This document shows positions 45,653 to 56,568 of a stretch of 64,000 nt of DNA, one piece after another. Within the stretch, counting starts at the first letter, position 1, and every line of letters begins with the position of its first letter. Below the pieces are notes generated by a model. It was not told the DNA's origin. It saw only the letters and a list, made by a program, of their open reading frames with translations, and did no database searches. The position numbers and the translations under genes are program-made. Source of the stretch: Pholiota molesta (Eukaryota; Basidiomycota; Agaricomycetes; Agaricales; Strophariaceae); contig JACGCK010000223.1 in assembly GCA_014925825.1 (NCBI GenBank), positions 1-64,000 on the forward strand. Direction: 5' to 3'.

Positions 45653-47758
45653 GGTGGTATCTTCTGACCGTTTGCAGACAAAAGCCTATTACTGTGGATG
45701 AAAAACCGAAAATTCGTACTGTGAGGTTGGGAGATACAGGATTGTTGGAGGCCTTAGCGCTTAGAAATTTGAGAACGAGTTGCGTATGTTTGGCAACAGC
45801 TTCCGGAGACGTTCAAAGCGCGCGCCGCGTTCTCCTTTCCCCCCATCCCCGCTTTACCCAGGTACCGCTTCACAAGTTAGTGCTCAGCTCTCAGCGCTGT
45901 TAACATCAGCCAGTTTTGTGCCGATAATACTGAACCTGTGTAGTGGCGATTGGTGTATGAGGTGCAGTCCAGGCGCTATGATGTCGCAATATAACTTGCT
46001 TGTTACTTGAGTATACCGTTTAACATTTCTGATCGCCTTACATATAACGCTACTAGGACGTACCATAGTGACATAAATATGAGGAGAGATATGGAATAAA
46101 AAGATAGGATTTATTTCCCTGAGCGTGAGGAGCATCGAGCTTGCATCGAGCATCCAGAGCGAAGCCTCGTAGAGTCGTATGTGTTGGGAAGTAGAAGTTG
46201 AGAATAATATTCTACCCTTGTATGTGTAGAGACAGTTTATTTAAAAAGCATCATAAGAATTTAAAAGTACTACCATGAATTATCGTATCTGTTGAGAGGC
46301 TAACACTTTTTCTGACGTCTCGGGCGCCTAAACGCACGTGCCGAGTTACTGAGGACGCTCGACTCAAGTCGGATTGCCTGCTCGATGTTCAAATTAGCTG
46401 ACACATGCGACATTGCAGGACCTTGCGCCTTGAAAAATATCGAAGCACCTCTGAAGCACCTGGTGAGCGATAGGTGCATCATTCAGCGGCCCTACCAACC
46501 ATCAGCTAGGGACTGATTGGTACAGAACATGCAGCGTCGTAGAAGTTTCAGAGCGCATTAAAAGAGATTCAGAGCGCAGCAAGAGCATCCACACAGCACA
46601 GCCGGGATAAGATAACCTATGCATTTTCCTTCATCACCGGAAATATTGTCTGGCTAGAATGGAATGCCGTATTCTTGATTGATCCTGTATGAAGCACACG
46701 TTGAACTTACACGCAGGTTCCGTAAGGATAACGGAAGGGAAAATATACTATTTTTCAAGTTGCCATACTTAGAAGATTTCCCTTACTTTCTAGTACTTAA
46801 GGCTACTTATATTCTTCCCCCGTTATCGATGGCAATAGTTAGTATACAAGCTGTATGCCCATTACTACGCGTGAGAGGTGAGTACTTGAGCCTCTAGTGA
46901 CCTATACAGTGGTGTACCAGAATTTTGGCTAGAAATTTCTATATATCTCCCTCTAAACATACTTATGGACTTACACGTAACATACTGCAAGTCATGAATG
47001 CAAAACATCCACAGATTTTTCCCGTCGGCCAACACTCCGGGTCCCCATCAGCTTTGCAGATAGACGATATGCCTCATTACTGATGCTCATGCATGCGATT
47101 GTACATGAGTGTGTGGCCATTGCGGTGCAAGCAGGCAAGCCGCGAAAGAGCTTCCACCATGACAGTTAATCTGTCAATGCAATCTGTACAGTGATAGCTC
47201 AGTGCTTCAGCTGTCATGTCCATCAATTCAAGTGTCCAAACCTGGATGCAACTTTCCCATTAGTTTGACTCACATGAGCTTTCCGAATCACATAGTTATA
47301 TTTTTTTCTTTTATTGTTATGGACGTGATATTATTACCAACAATCTGCAAACTAGCCTTGTTGCAGATCTCTGTCCGTTTTGACTTGCAAGTCGTTCACG
47401 ATACTGCTTCCTTGGTATTTTCACAAATGCAGTAATATCTTGGTACTTAATATCAGCCTCGGAAGCGGTAATAATTAACCACCACATGACACCGCCATGA
47501 TCCATCCTTCCATCCCAATTCCAGCCCACTAAACCAAATCCTATCGGAAGTCCTCGGTAAACAGTTTACAGTGTCAGATTTTAACTGAACTCTAATTGGA
47601 TATTAAACTGTCCTTTGGAAGTCAGGGTTAGAGACCTTAATCCTCCATGGCTTACAACGAACAGTTAGGTCATTGACATTGTTTGCTGTGGGCTTGAGGT
47701 TTCCTGTGACATTAATATCTACGAAAACCAGATATCTTAATGGCTGTCCTGTCCTAAA
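45653..47758. other. Long intergenic stretch, no supported gene
   Basis: About 2.1 kb with only short, unrelated frames. AT-rich in parts (46650-47400). No tRNA, terminal repeat or minisatellite seen. Confidence 0.45.
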
Positions 47759-48619
47759 ATGGTCGAAGTGTCTATCGACTTAAAAGCCACTGAGAATGGT
47801 GTACTCAAATCGCCACCCCTACCAGCTCCATGGCACCTCAAAAGCAAAGACGTATCCATCGGCGCTTGCGCCATATTTCTCAAGAGGTACATATATGCCA
47901 GGATACTATGACCTTTTACTGATACGACGATGTCGTGGCCAAAGCACTTTACACATGGTTTTGCAAGATTACCGCCAGTTCCAGATCCTCTGCCTACTCG
48001 GACTCAAACACCTGCTCCAGGTGCATCTGATATTGTCATAGAGCCGCACTCACAGGAGAGTTTTTTAAACTTTTCTATGGGAGCGCTCTACAGGAGTGAA
48101 GAAGCGACTGCGCAGTCTTCAGCTGCCTTATTCCGTAGCGACTGGGACACTCAAGTCGATTCCACCGCCACAAACGAATACGGACTTCGCAGTGCAGGCT
48201 ATTCGGAGTTCGATAACATATACCCCCGCAATATTCCGGTGCAGTTAGCCGCGGACCACACGCAAACCGGTGAGTTCCAGCAAGATATTTCTGTCCAAGA
48301 GAAGGAAGAAAATGGATACCTCAATGAGGCGTCTCAAGCTCAAGCACGGGCAAGTTCCGAAGCGAGCTCGAGAGCAGAGAGCGAATATTGGAGACCTACC
48401 TTAGTTCCGGAAATTGGGCCAATGTACTTCAATTACCCCGACCTCAGTCCTGGCGACGCTTATCTAACTCAAGCCCAGCAGTGGAATCAGACCTATCTCT
48501 ATCCTGTTGGCGATGCTTTTGATGTCTCTATGGAAGGGTCTTCAGCTGGCATGCATTCGCAATATGCGAATGGTGGTGTATATAATTATCCACAGGATGG
48601 TAGCCGGCATTTCGCGTAA
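47759..48619 (+). CDS. Possible two-exon gene, 259 aa, unknown function
   Basis: Exon 1 47759-47886 (MVEVSIDLKATENGVLKSPP...CAIFLK) joins exon 2 47968-48619 across an 81-nt GTACAT...GCAAG intron in frame, giving RLPPVPDPLPTRTQTPAPG. The C-terminal 200 residues are Gln/Ser/Tyr-rich and look disordered (EASQAQARASSEASSRAESE; YFNYPDLSPGDAYLTQAQQW), like the activation region of a fungal transcription factor. No DNA-binding domain is present. The N-terminal 40 residues (PPLPAPWHLKS) recall the start of acetoacetate-decarboxylase-like proteins, but too little is left to be sure. It may be a chimera, a remnant with lost exons, or a lineage-specific gene. Confidence 0.4.
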
Positions 48620-50377
48620 CTCCGCGTAGGGCCGTTGTATGCACTTGTGCCTATCTGCTTATTAGTTTCTCGAACCGTTATCAACTTCCTTTCACTCCAT
48701 CGAAGCATTTGTAATTTATATCGCACTTCCATACTATAACTCACCATTCTTTTACTTGCGAACAATTACTTCCTCGTGAAATATTCTTCCTTCTTATTAT
48801 TGATTCACACGGCAGACATCCTCGATTCCTGTTACAGGTATGATCTCCCTCCTAATACTAGGATCTGATCACCACAAGTGATTACAATCTCAGAGTTTTC
48901 TCATAACTTCAGTCGCCGAAGGCGAGTCGTTTCAAGTGCCAGCGCGCAGCAAACGTGGACAAGATGCATTTTTACAAATATTCCTCTCAGCTTAATTTCA
49001 GAATCACAGCTCGTACGAGCGGTTGTGGAACTAGAGTCTAGACATTGAGATGTCTTAGCCGCCTCTGTCATCAGTCGTTTGATAAAGCCATTTTCTGTCT
49101 TGAATATCAATGTTCGAGCAGTCGACGGTTCTTCACGGGGATCATCCTAAATTGGCAATTTTATACCCAATGCTAATTATAACAACTTCATGACACAGGC
49201 CTTAACGCGAGATTGTAAACGGGAGTCTTGTACCATACCATTACGCGAACTGGATGGATAGGGTCTTGAGCTTGAATATCGATGTTCGAGCAGTCGACGG
49301 TGTTTCATGGGAGCCATTCTTCCTAAATTGGCAATTAAGTATATCCAATAGCAGGATGATTTATCACTTTTGGATGAGAGGCCTTGAGGCAATTTTAAAA
49401 ACGGGGACCTTATATTCATACTATTATGCGAACTGGATCGACAGGGAATGCACCAGCACACCGGCGACCATTGCCCACTACTAGCTCCAATATGTGGCTG
49501 TATTGCATAGGTTTGAGACCCTTGCTTCTGCTGAACTCCATGCCCAGCCTGGGCCCATACCAGCTACTATGTGACGTGCGTTACTACTGCTATTGGTTGA
49601 TAAAGTCCATTAGCGGGGTGTGCATTCGGCCTTACGAGGATAACAGTGGAGATTGCGCGTTGGAAATTAGAACGTTGAAACGTTGAGAGCGTGAGTGCGG
49701 TCTCGGATCCCGATTTCATTGCATACTGCTGCCTTTTGGGCTGGAAATAAAAGGATCATTCATTCATACAGGTATCATGTGCACGCCGCTGAATTGGAAT
49801 TTGGCACAATCTGGGCTAAGAAGCACAAACGAACGATTATCATATCGACACGCGTAACGGCCTTGGCGACAAGTGAACATACTGCGCGCACCCGCGTCTA
49901 CCCGCGTGCTGTCATTTGGGCAGGTTGTAGCCGATCCAATAACCTGGGTCTTGGTCGCCCGAATAGAAATACGGCGCTTGGGGGTTGATTAACGTTGATT
50001 GCTTTGGGTCGATGGCCAAGACGACATTATTTGTTTGAATTCTGCGGGGTTGTTATTTAATCTTCACTAAAGAACCATAAGGGAATAAACATAATAGAAA
50101 AGAATAAACAAAGGCGATAGAAAACTGCAAGGGGAGAACCGTTCGTTTGTTTGAGGAATAACCGGGTACATTACGGAAAACAGTGCGGACAACCTCGAGA
50201 CCGAATTGGCGAATAGAAAAAAAAAGAACAGAGAGGTCCAGATCCGTGAAAGGAACGAAAGGGAACGAAACAGAAAACAGCAACACGCAGCTAGAACACA
50301 CAGCCAGACAGACGCGAAACCAGACACGCGAAGCCAGATAAAAACACATCGAGACACCAGGGCCCACCGCGCACCCC
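48620..50377. other. Intergenic region with a 172-bp duplication
   Basis: Contains the tandem duplication listed separately and otherwise only short frames. The right end is the 3' flank of the 793-aa protein gene. Confidence 0.45.
49099..49445. repeat. Diverged 172-bp tandem duplication
   Basis: CTTGAATATC(A/G)ATGTTCGAGC begins at 49099 and 49271. Further shared blocks are CAGTCGACGGT, CCTAAATTGGCAATT and GCGAACTGGAT. A plus-strand frame over copy 2 (INVRAVDG-type peptide in both copies) is open for about 70 codons, so the unit may once have been coding. Confidence 0.7.
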
Positions 50378-52812
50378 TCACAGCGCCTCCTCCGGATCCC
50401 ACATCGACAGCTTATCCACCGGCCGCCAATAATACTGCTTATACTTCTTCGTCTCGCTCCTCTTCCCCGGGCGCGGCATCATCGCGCGGATCACCGCCGC
50501 CCTCTCCTGGTCCGCGTCCAGCTCCGGCACATAGAACCACTGCGCCTCCAGCGGCCTATCCGCCCTATCCTTCCCGCTGCTCTCGACCTTGCCGAAAACG
50601 CCACTCCCGCCGCGCGCCGCCTCGCCCGCGTGCAGCACGCAGTCGAACACGCGCAGCCACGCGCGCTCCGTGCGCTGGGTTTTCAAGGCGGGCTGGCTCT
50701 GCATGACGAGCTTGTAGAGCGCGGACACGGGGAGCGAGGACGCGCGCGAGAGCGCCATGGTCTCGATCAGCAGCCCGCAGGCCTGCGCGTGCAGCGCGGC
50801 CGTCTCAGGATCCAGGGGCGCGTCCGGCGCCGGGTCGTCATCGTCGTCTTCTTCTCGATCCGTATAGGTCGACGACGCGCGCGCTTTCGAACGGCGGGAT
50901 TTCGCAGGGCGTTTTGTCGTGGACGTCGTGGCAGCAGGCGACTCGACAGCGACGTCGCCTTCGACCTTTTTCCGCTTCTGCTTCCGCACCGGCGCTGAAG
51001 CGGGCTCAGACGCAGCCTCCTTCGCGTTCGCGTTCTCGTTTTCATTTTCGTCTTCCTCGGCCCTCCGCTTCCCAGTTGATGAAGACGTCCCCACATCAAC
51101 CCCAGTCGAAGTCCTGCGCTTCTTCGCCACCGGACCTTCAGAGCCCCCCTCCTTCTTCCTCTTCTCCTTCTCCTTCGAAGCCGCATGGGCGCTAGCCACT
51201 TCGGGCGACGACCGCACCACGCCGTTCTTATCTCTCAGCGCAGCAGATTTCTTATCCACGCTCGCCTCTCTAGCTTTGCCTTTACTCGCCTGGGCCTTCG
51301 GCGGACTACTAACGACATCGATTATCTCTTCATCAACGGACGGCGAAGCACGTGTAGAGTGGGGGAGAGAGGGATTTTCGCGTGGTGGGGCCATTACGAC
51401 ATCTTCACGAGAAGAAATCAGATCGGGCTTGGCGTTTGATGAAGTACCCTCAGTGACCGTAGGCGGGGTTGGGGTGATAGAGACAAGAACACCAACGTGG
51501 CTCTCATCGTGCGTGGTTACTGCGTCTGCAAGGGTAAGCTTCAAGGTTTGTGGGGTAGCTTCGGGAAGCGGAGTCGTTGATTTTGATTCCAGAGATCCTG
51601 CCGATATCATAGAATCCTAAGGGTAAAATATTCAGAACGAGGTCAACCTAAGCCTTTCGACAGACCCACATTCTTGTCCGATCCTGTATTCGTCCGTTCG
51701 TAATCGTCGAAGGGATCATCGTCATCGTCATCGGGAAGTTCTGAGAGCGGCGATGAGCTCCTCATGGCGGACGATTCACGGTCATACGAGATGGGCGATA
51801 TAGATCGAGATAACCTCGAAACCGAGAAGCTCGCGTGAGACATTGGTGGGGACGACGAAGGCAACGGTGAGGAGGGCGTATCATGATAGTCAATCTCAAC
51901 GCTACTCTCACGATCGCTGGTCAGGGAGGGGAGCGTATGCAGAGATGGGGGCTCCTCTTCTGTCGGAGGAATGATGGGAATGGAGGCGGAGTTCGAGGGG
52001 GCAACTTCTGTCGCACGGTCCGGCATATCTGATTTTTGCGTTGCGAAATCAGCATTTTCAGCTGCAATCGAAGGCGCAGGCTCGGAGATGGTTCGGGGAG
52101 GGGCCACCAGCGAGGCGGCAGGCGTGGTTCCTCGGGAGAGGGTAGGCGCGGACTTCCTCGTCTGCAGGAGCGTCGCTGCTGGCCTAAAGGGCATGGGATT
52201 CGTTTTCCATTGGCCTCGCTCGGCCGATGTGCGGAAAAAGGTGGTGCGATTAGAAGCGTAGCCAAAACTGTATCCATCTCCGTCCTTGTCGTCCTCCCTT
52301 GTCTCATCCTCCTCCTCGCTGTCGGAATACGCCCCGGTGCTTTGACCTGGCGTACTGTCACTGGTAGGCTCCGAGTCCAAATCGGGTATATCGTGCTCCA
52401 CCTCTTCCGACAGCTCCAAAACTTCGAAATCTGACGAAGGGGGATAGTCATGATCCATAGAATATCGTGGGGGCTGGGGGGCGCGGGTGTATGCGGACTC
52501 AGAGTATTTGGCGTGCGCATATATTGGATGGCGGCGGGTCCAAGACATGGACGGATCTTCCAAATGCTCCCCTACGCCGCGCAAAGCGACGTCTGGTCCA
52601 ATTTCCGGACTCGACCTGATGTGGGCGTAGCCATATGTATGCGCGGAGAAGTAGGGCGTTCTGGGGGGCGACGACGAGCGCTGCGGCGAGCTCGAGAACG
52701 AGGGGTGGGTGGCGTAGCGCGGGGCCCACGTCGGGGCGGGTGGCGGGGGCAGCTCGTGCGGGTGCGGGCGTTTTCTGTTGAGGCCCAGGACGAGGGGCGG
52801 GGACGTGGACAT
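50378..52812 (-). CDS. Large low-complexity nuclear-type protein, 793 aa
   Basis: Exon 1 52812-51670 and exon 2 51616-50378 are joined in phase by a 53-nt intron (GTGGGT...CCTTAG); the two long frames would otherwise be unrelated. The first 600 residues are Ser/Pro/Asp/Glu-rich with basic clusters that could be nuclear signals (KKRRTSTG, RKQKRKK, KRPAKSRRSKAR). The only compact region is the last ~140 residues: LHAQACGLLIETMALSRASS, LPVSALYKLVMQSQPALK, AWLRVFDCVLHAGE and EAQWFYVPELDADQERAAV. Its helix-rich pattern could be a winged-helix-type fold, but I recognise no named family. An upstream in-frame Met at 52980 exists; 52812 (MSTSPPLVLGL) is preferred. Confidence 0.65.
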
Positions 52813-53032
52813 GGGTGTTGAGGTGATAAGAGGTGCTATCACGTGCGGTACCGCGTCCGTTGAGTAAACGCGTTTTCGCACGGAGCTCGAAATCGCGGTA
52901 CAAACTCCGCGCGAGGTCAGCGGACGCGTCGCGTCACGCGACATAGGGTTTCTGCTGCCTCGAGGCGCCAGAAATGACACGAATGCCGCAGTCTAGGTCA
53001 GGCCGGTGGAAAATCCATCGCAGAAAGGAGGA

Positions 53033-54012
53033 TTAAGGCCGCTTCTTGACGTCCAGCTTCTTTTTCTGCCATGTCAAGATTATTCAGACCCATTCCAAGG
53101 GCACGATTGGCAAGATAAGACAAGATAAGGACTCACATCAACCCATGCCTTCAGAATCAACAACTCATCGGTGCGCCACGAGAGAATGTGCTGGTATCGG
53201 GGTCTGAAGGATTCCAATTCCGGAGTTATAGAAGTACAGTGTGGATGCTCCAAGCGACGTTGACCCCAAGTAACTATCCTGGGACGGTTGGGCGATGACA
53301 GACACTGACGTTCGATATGATGTTTCTCGGGAGGACTCGGCTAGGAAGAAGTTATCCTCCGTCGAGATGCTTGAGAGAAAGTGAACAATAGGACCATCGC
53401 GCCGTACATCCGCGATTGCTACAGCCATGTGTGAATGCCACACCGAACGGTGCCACTGCTAATGAAAGCTTGCTGCTAATCGGAGATCAGTCAAGACAAA
53501 AGTATATCGAACATGGTAGCACTCACTTGGAAATTTACCTTGCAGAAACGCTTTAGGCCCACTGGCATACGCTGACAAACTAATTCGGGATGCAGCTACC
53601 GCCCAAGGAATCGACAAATAGCTTTTCAGCAAATATTGCGGCGTCCATAAAGTAGGCAGTTCCTATTCCCGTCTCAAATCTGGGTGGAGAAGTGGCCAGC
53701 TCAATCGAAAGCCCCAGCTCGTTGCTAGATTCACCCGGACCCGCCTGGGTGTCCTGCACCGCCCGACCAGCGATAATAACCCAAACCTGTTGGCGAAAGC
53801 TGGCAGCTCAGTTCCACGTAATAAGACAGAGCAGAACTATTCATACCACCCACACGGAGAATAGAATTCAAGACCGCTACACGTCCCGGAGGGGCATATC
53901 GGGGGGCAGCACGGAGGCAGCAAGGAGACAGATCCGTGCACGTCTCGTTCGTCACAACAGCCACACGGAGACGAAGTGTCAACGAGGAAACAGCCGTTAT
54001 GTCGCGCGACAT
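53033..54012 (-). CDS. Doubtful gene needing ultra-short introns (about 236 aa)
   Basis: Minus-strand coding-like blocks: 54012-53818, 53786-53600, 53571-53539, 53455-53444, 53418-53310, 53278-53137 and 53065-53033. They read MSRDITAVSSLTLRL..., VWVIIAGRAVQDTQAG, PPRFETGIGTAYFMDAAIFA, IADVRRDGPIVHFLSSIST, PELESFRPRYQHILSWRTDE and KKKLDVKKRP. Two gaps (83 and 71 nt) are ordinary introns. Four others are only 31, 28, 25 and 31 nt, yet each begins GT, ends AG and restores frame, and the total is a whole number of codons. Introns that short are not expected in a basidiomycete, so a pseudogene with several frame errors, or a wrong model, is equally possible. No known family. Confidence 0.25.
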
Positions 54013-54658
54013 ATCCTCAGCCTCAAGACGAGATACAAACGCAAACCAACCAGACGAACGTCCCGGTCCTCTAAAATTCGAAGAATCTACAACTCGGGGT
54101 TAGACGAGCCCACCGAAGTCCAACATAACCAGACGCACCTCATCTATTCATATAGTCAAATCAGCATCTGCGTGCTTTCATGGCATGCTAATAATCTCCC
54201 TTGGTTGTAGAGCCTGAAGCTAAGCTGGGAGGTTGAGTTGGTTGTCGAAGAGGTAAGAAAAGGAGTTCATAATGGCAGTGTCCAAATCAGGCAACAGCAG
54301 TAATGATTGATGGTCACGTAATCAGTGCAGTTTCGGCTCCGCTCTATGGCATCATATGTACAAACGTTGTGCAAACGTAGGCAAACGTGCCACGATCTGA
54401 CTTGGAGAGAATTTTCAGAGAATTCAAGATATGGCGCTAGTTCTCAGATAAAGAGACTTGTTAACGAGTCCCAAAATTAACTACAGCACAGAACGAGGTT
54501 ATCAGACCACCATTGGCGAAAAATCCAATCATCCTCTCCTAGTATCATGTCAATGCCGTGTGAGCGCCCAACTTCTTCGCAAATTCGTTCATTCTCTTCT
54601 GACACATATATTCTTTATTCACACCTTTTGGCTATGTTAGAATGATTACGCACCACCT
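54013..54658. other. Intergenic region
   Basis: No supported gene. The right end is the 3' flank of the HET-domain gene. Confidence 0.5.
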
Positions 54659-56359
54659 TTATAGATATACAGACTGAAGCTTCATCCCTTCCTCCGCCAA
54701 CAGCGACTTCTCGACCCTAAGATCACCACTCATCAGCTCCTTTCCCGCGAACCTATCATTTCGTTTGAGCTCAATCGGTCGGACTGTGTGTACCACCGCA
54801 GGCTCTCCCTTGATATATCGTGGCGACAGATCATCCAAGGACACCGATCCGTCTGCCTGCGCAGGTAGCCTAAGCCTAAGGCAAATCGCGCACGCGCGTC
54901 GGGGTATTTCGATGCTGTGCGTATCCTCGTTAAACATGTACAGACCCAAATAGGTGACCGCCACCATTCCCTTTCCGGTTATGGGGTTAAAATCTGTCCA
55001 AATGTCGTGCGGAAACGTTGGCTCCGGGATGTAGCCGTAGTCGTCCGTGTCGGCAAACGCGACTTGGAAGGTGGCCGGCTCGCCCTCCCAAAAGGAAGGC
55101 GTGCATTGCACCTGCGCCGTGGCGTCTTTCACCGGGGGATCCATCCGTCGAAGTGGCCAAATTAATATTGCAGGAATTAAGAGCAATCGTATGCGCAACC
55201 CGAGGTTGGTAAGAGTCGCAGGTTTCAAAGGGAGGTAGACCCTCTGAATCTGGGTCCAAGGCGCATTCTTTTCTGCCTCGGTATCCAAGTCGACGTATTC
55301 CAGGAAGCACGCCGGACTTGAAGGCATCACACGCGAAGGATGGATGTCCCGCGCGATTGGGCGACCTCCCCAGTTCAGAAGATCGAGGACGTCCTCCGTC
55401 GAGGATAAAATGGCCTCCATGAGTCTGAAGAACGCGCGCTCCGGTCCTTCGCCGTAGGCAACCGAGATACTGACGCCGAAAATCCCCATAAGGGAGTACG
55501 CGATGTCCTCTCCGCGCGTCGTGCGCCTTTTCGCTGCCCACCCCATCCGCTCGGCTATTTTGCCGGACATGTAACTTGGCTGGTAGAATAGTCGACTGTG
55601 GCCGATGCCAGTGGCCTTGTGTATGCCTTTTTCGAGTGGACGTGGGGGCCCGGGGGCAAATACCCAATTGATCTGTTTGTCGTTCTCGTCGGCGCTTAAA
55701 GGTACCCAGGTCTTGTCGTAGAATTTGATCCGCCGTGGCGCTAAAAGCTCCTGAAGCGTCCAACCGCGTGTAAACCAGCGATCGTTCTCCATGTCGGCGA
55801 GAGAAGTTGTTTCTGCAAGAGTGACGATGCAGATGGAGGAGAATATATACCAATTATACATGGAGCGAATGGACTCATCTAACTCGGAACTGCTGCTCTT
55901 GTCGATACAGATGGTGTCCATCCACGCCAGAGTGAGGTTGTATTCCTTCTGTGTGAGTTCGCAGAACTTGACCAATTTTTTGTAGCCCTCTCCTCCAGCG
56001 ATCTTGATCAATTCAAAGCGAGTGCGATCCTGGGCGTCTTGGTATGCCACCTCGGTTCCATCCTGCAGCCAGGTGTGGGACAGGATCGCATAGCCCGTAT
56101 ATTTCGACAACATTTCCGTGATGATTTTGCGCTTGAGTGCGAATTGGGATGCCTTCGGGGTGCGAAGGCGTTCGTCCTCAATCATCTTGTCGAACTGTTC
56201 GTCGTCGATATCACCTATTTGTTCCATGATATGGGCAAGTGTTCCACTTCTGTCGATGATTTCTATGTTAGGATAGTCAAGTTTAAGCAAGCGAATGGGC
56301 ATGCGATCGAAGACATAGGTTCGGAGGGCATCGATGAGCTCGACGGGTAGCTTGGCCAT
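54659..56359 (-). CDS. HET-domain (heterokaryon incompatibility) protein
   Basis: A single uninterrupted frame of 566 aa. After a ~85-residue lead the HET domain is clear: YAILSHTWLQD (residues 90-100), LAWMDTICID (about 144-153), SMYNWYIFSSICIVTL and FTRGWTLQELLAPRRIKFYD (about 196-215). RTTRGEDIAYSLMGIFGVSI follows, the usual motif at the end of this domain in the basidiomycete/HET-E group. The C-terminal 250 residues have no recognisable repeat or NACHT module. In ascomycetes HET proteins trigger incompatibility cell death after fusion of unlike hyphae. In basidiomycetes their role is mostly unproven. Lack of introns is unusual next to its neighbours, though not rare in this family. Confidence 0.9.
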   Translation of the reverse strand: MAKLPVELIDALRTYVFDRMPIRLLKLDYPNIEIIDRSGTLAHIMEQIGDIDDEQFDKMIEDERLRTPKASQFALKRKIITEMLSKYTGYAILSHTWLQDGTEVAYQDAQDRTRFELIKIAGGEGYKKLVKFCELTQKEYNLTLAWMDTICIDKSSSSELDESIRSMYNWYIFSSICIVTLAETTSLADMENDRWFTRGWTLQELLAPRRIKFYDKTWVPLSADENDKQINWVFAPGPPRPLEKGIHKATGIGHSRLFYQPSYMSGKIAERMGWAAKRRTTRGEDIAYSLMGIFGVSISVAYGEGPERAFFRLMEAILSSTEDVLDLLNWGGRPIARDIHPSRVMPSSPACFLEYVDLDTEAEKNAPWTQIQRVYLPLKPATLTNLGLRIRLLLIPAILIWPLRRMDPPVKDATAQVQCTPSFWEGEPATFQVAFADTDDYGYIPEPTFPHDIWTDFNPITGKGMVAVTYLGLYMFNEDTHSIEIPRRACAICLRLRLPAQADGSVSLDDLSPRYIKGEPAVVHTVRPIELKRNDRFAGKELMSGDLRVEKSLLAEEGMKLQSVYL

Positions 56360-56568
56360 TCTTCACGACGAGCTAAGAGATTTCTGATAAGAATGTATAG
56401 ATACTTAGGTGAAGTTCGCACAAAGACTTCATCTCGTAAATAACTAGAGTTGTCTAGACCGTCCTTAGATACTTTATGTTTCCCACATCATGACTGAGTT
56501 TTGCGCCAAGGTTTGCGGCCAATTACTCAGTGCGACTTGCTACACTGAAATACACACAAACAAGTATG

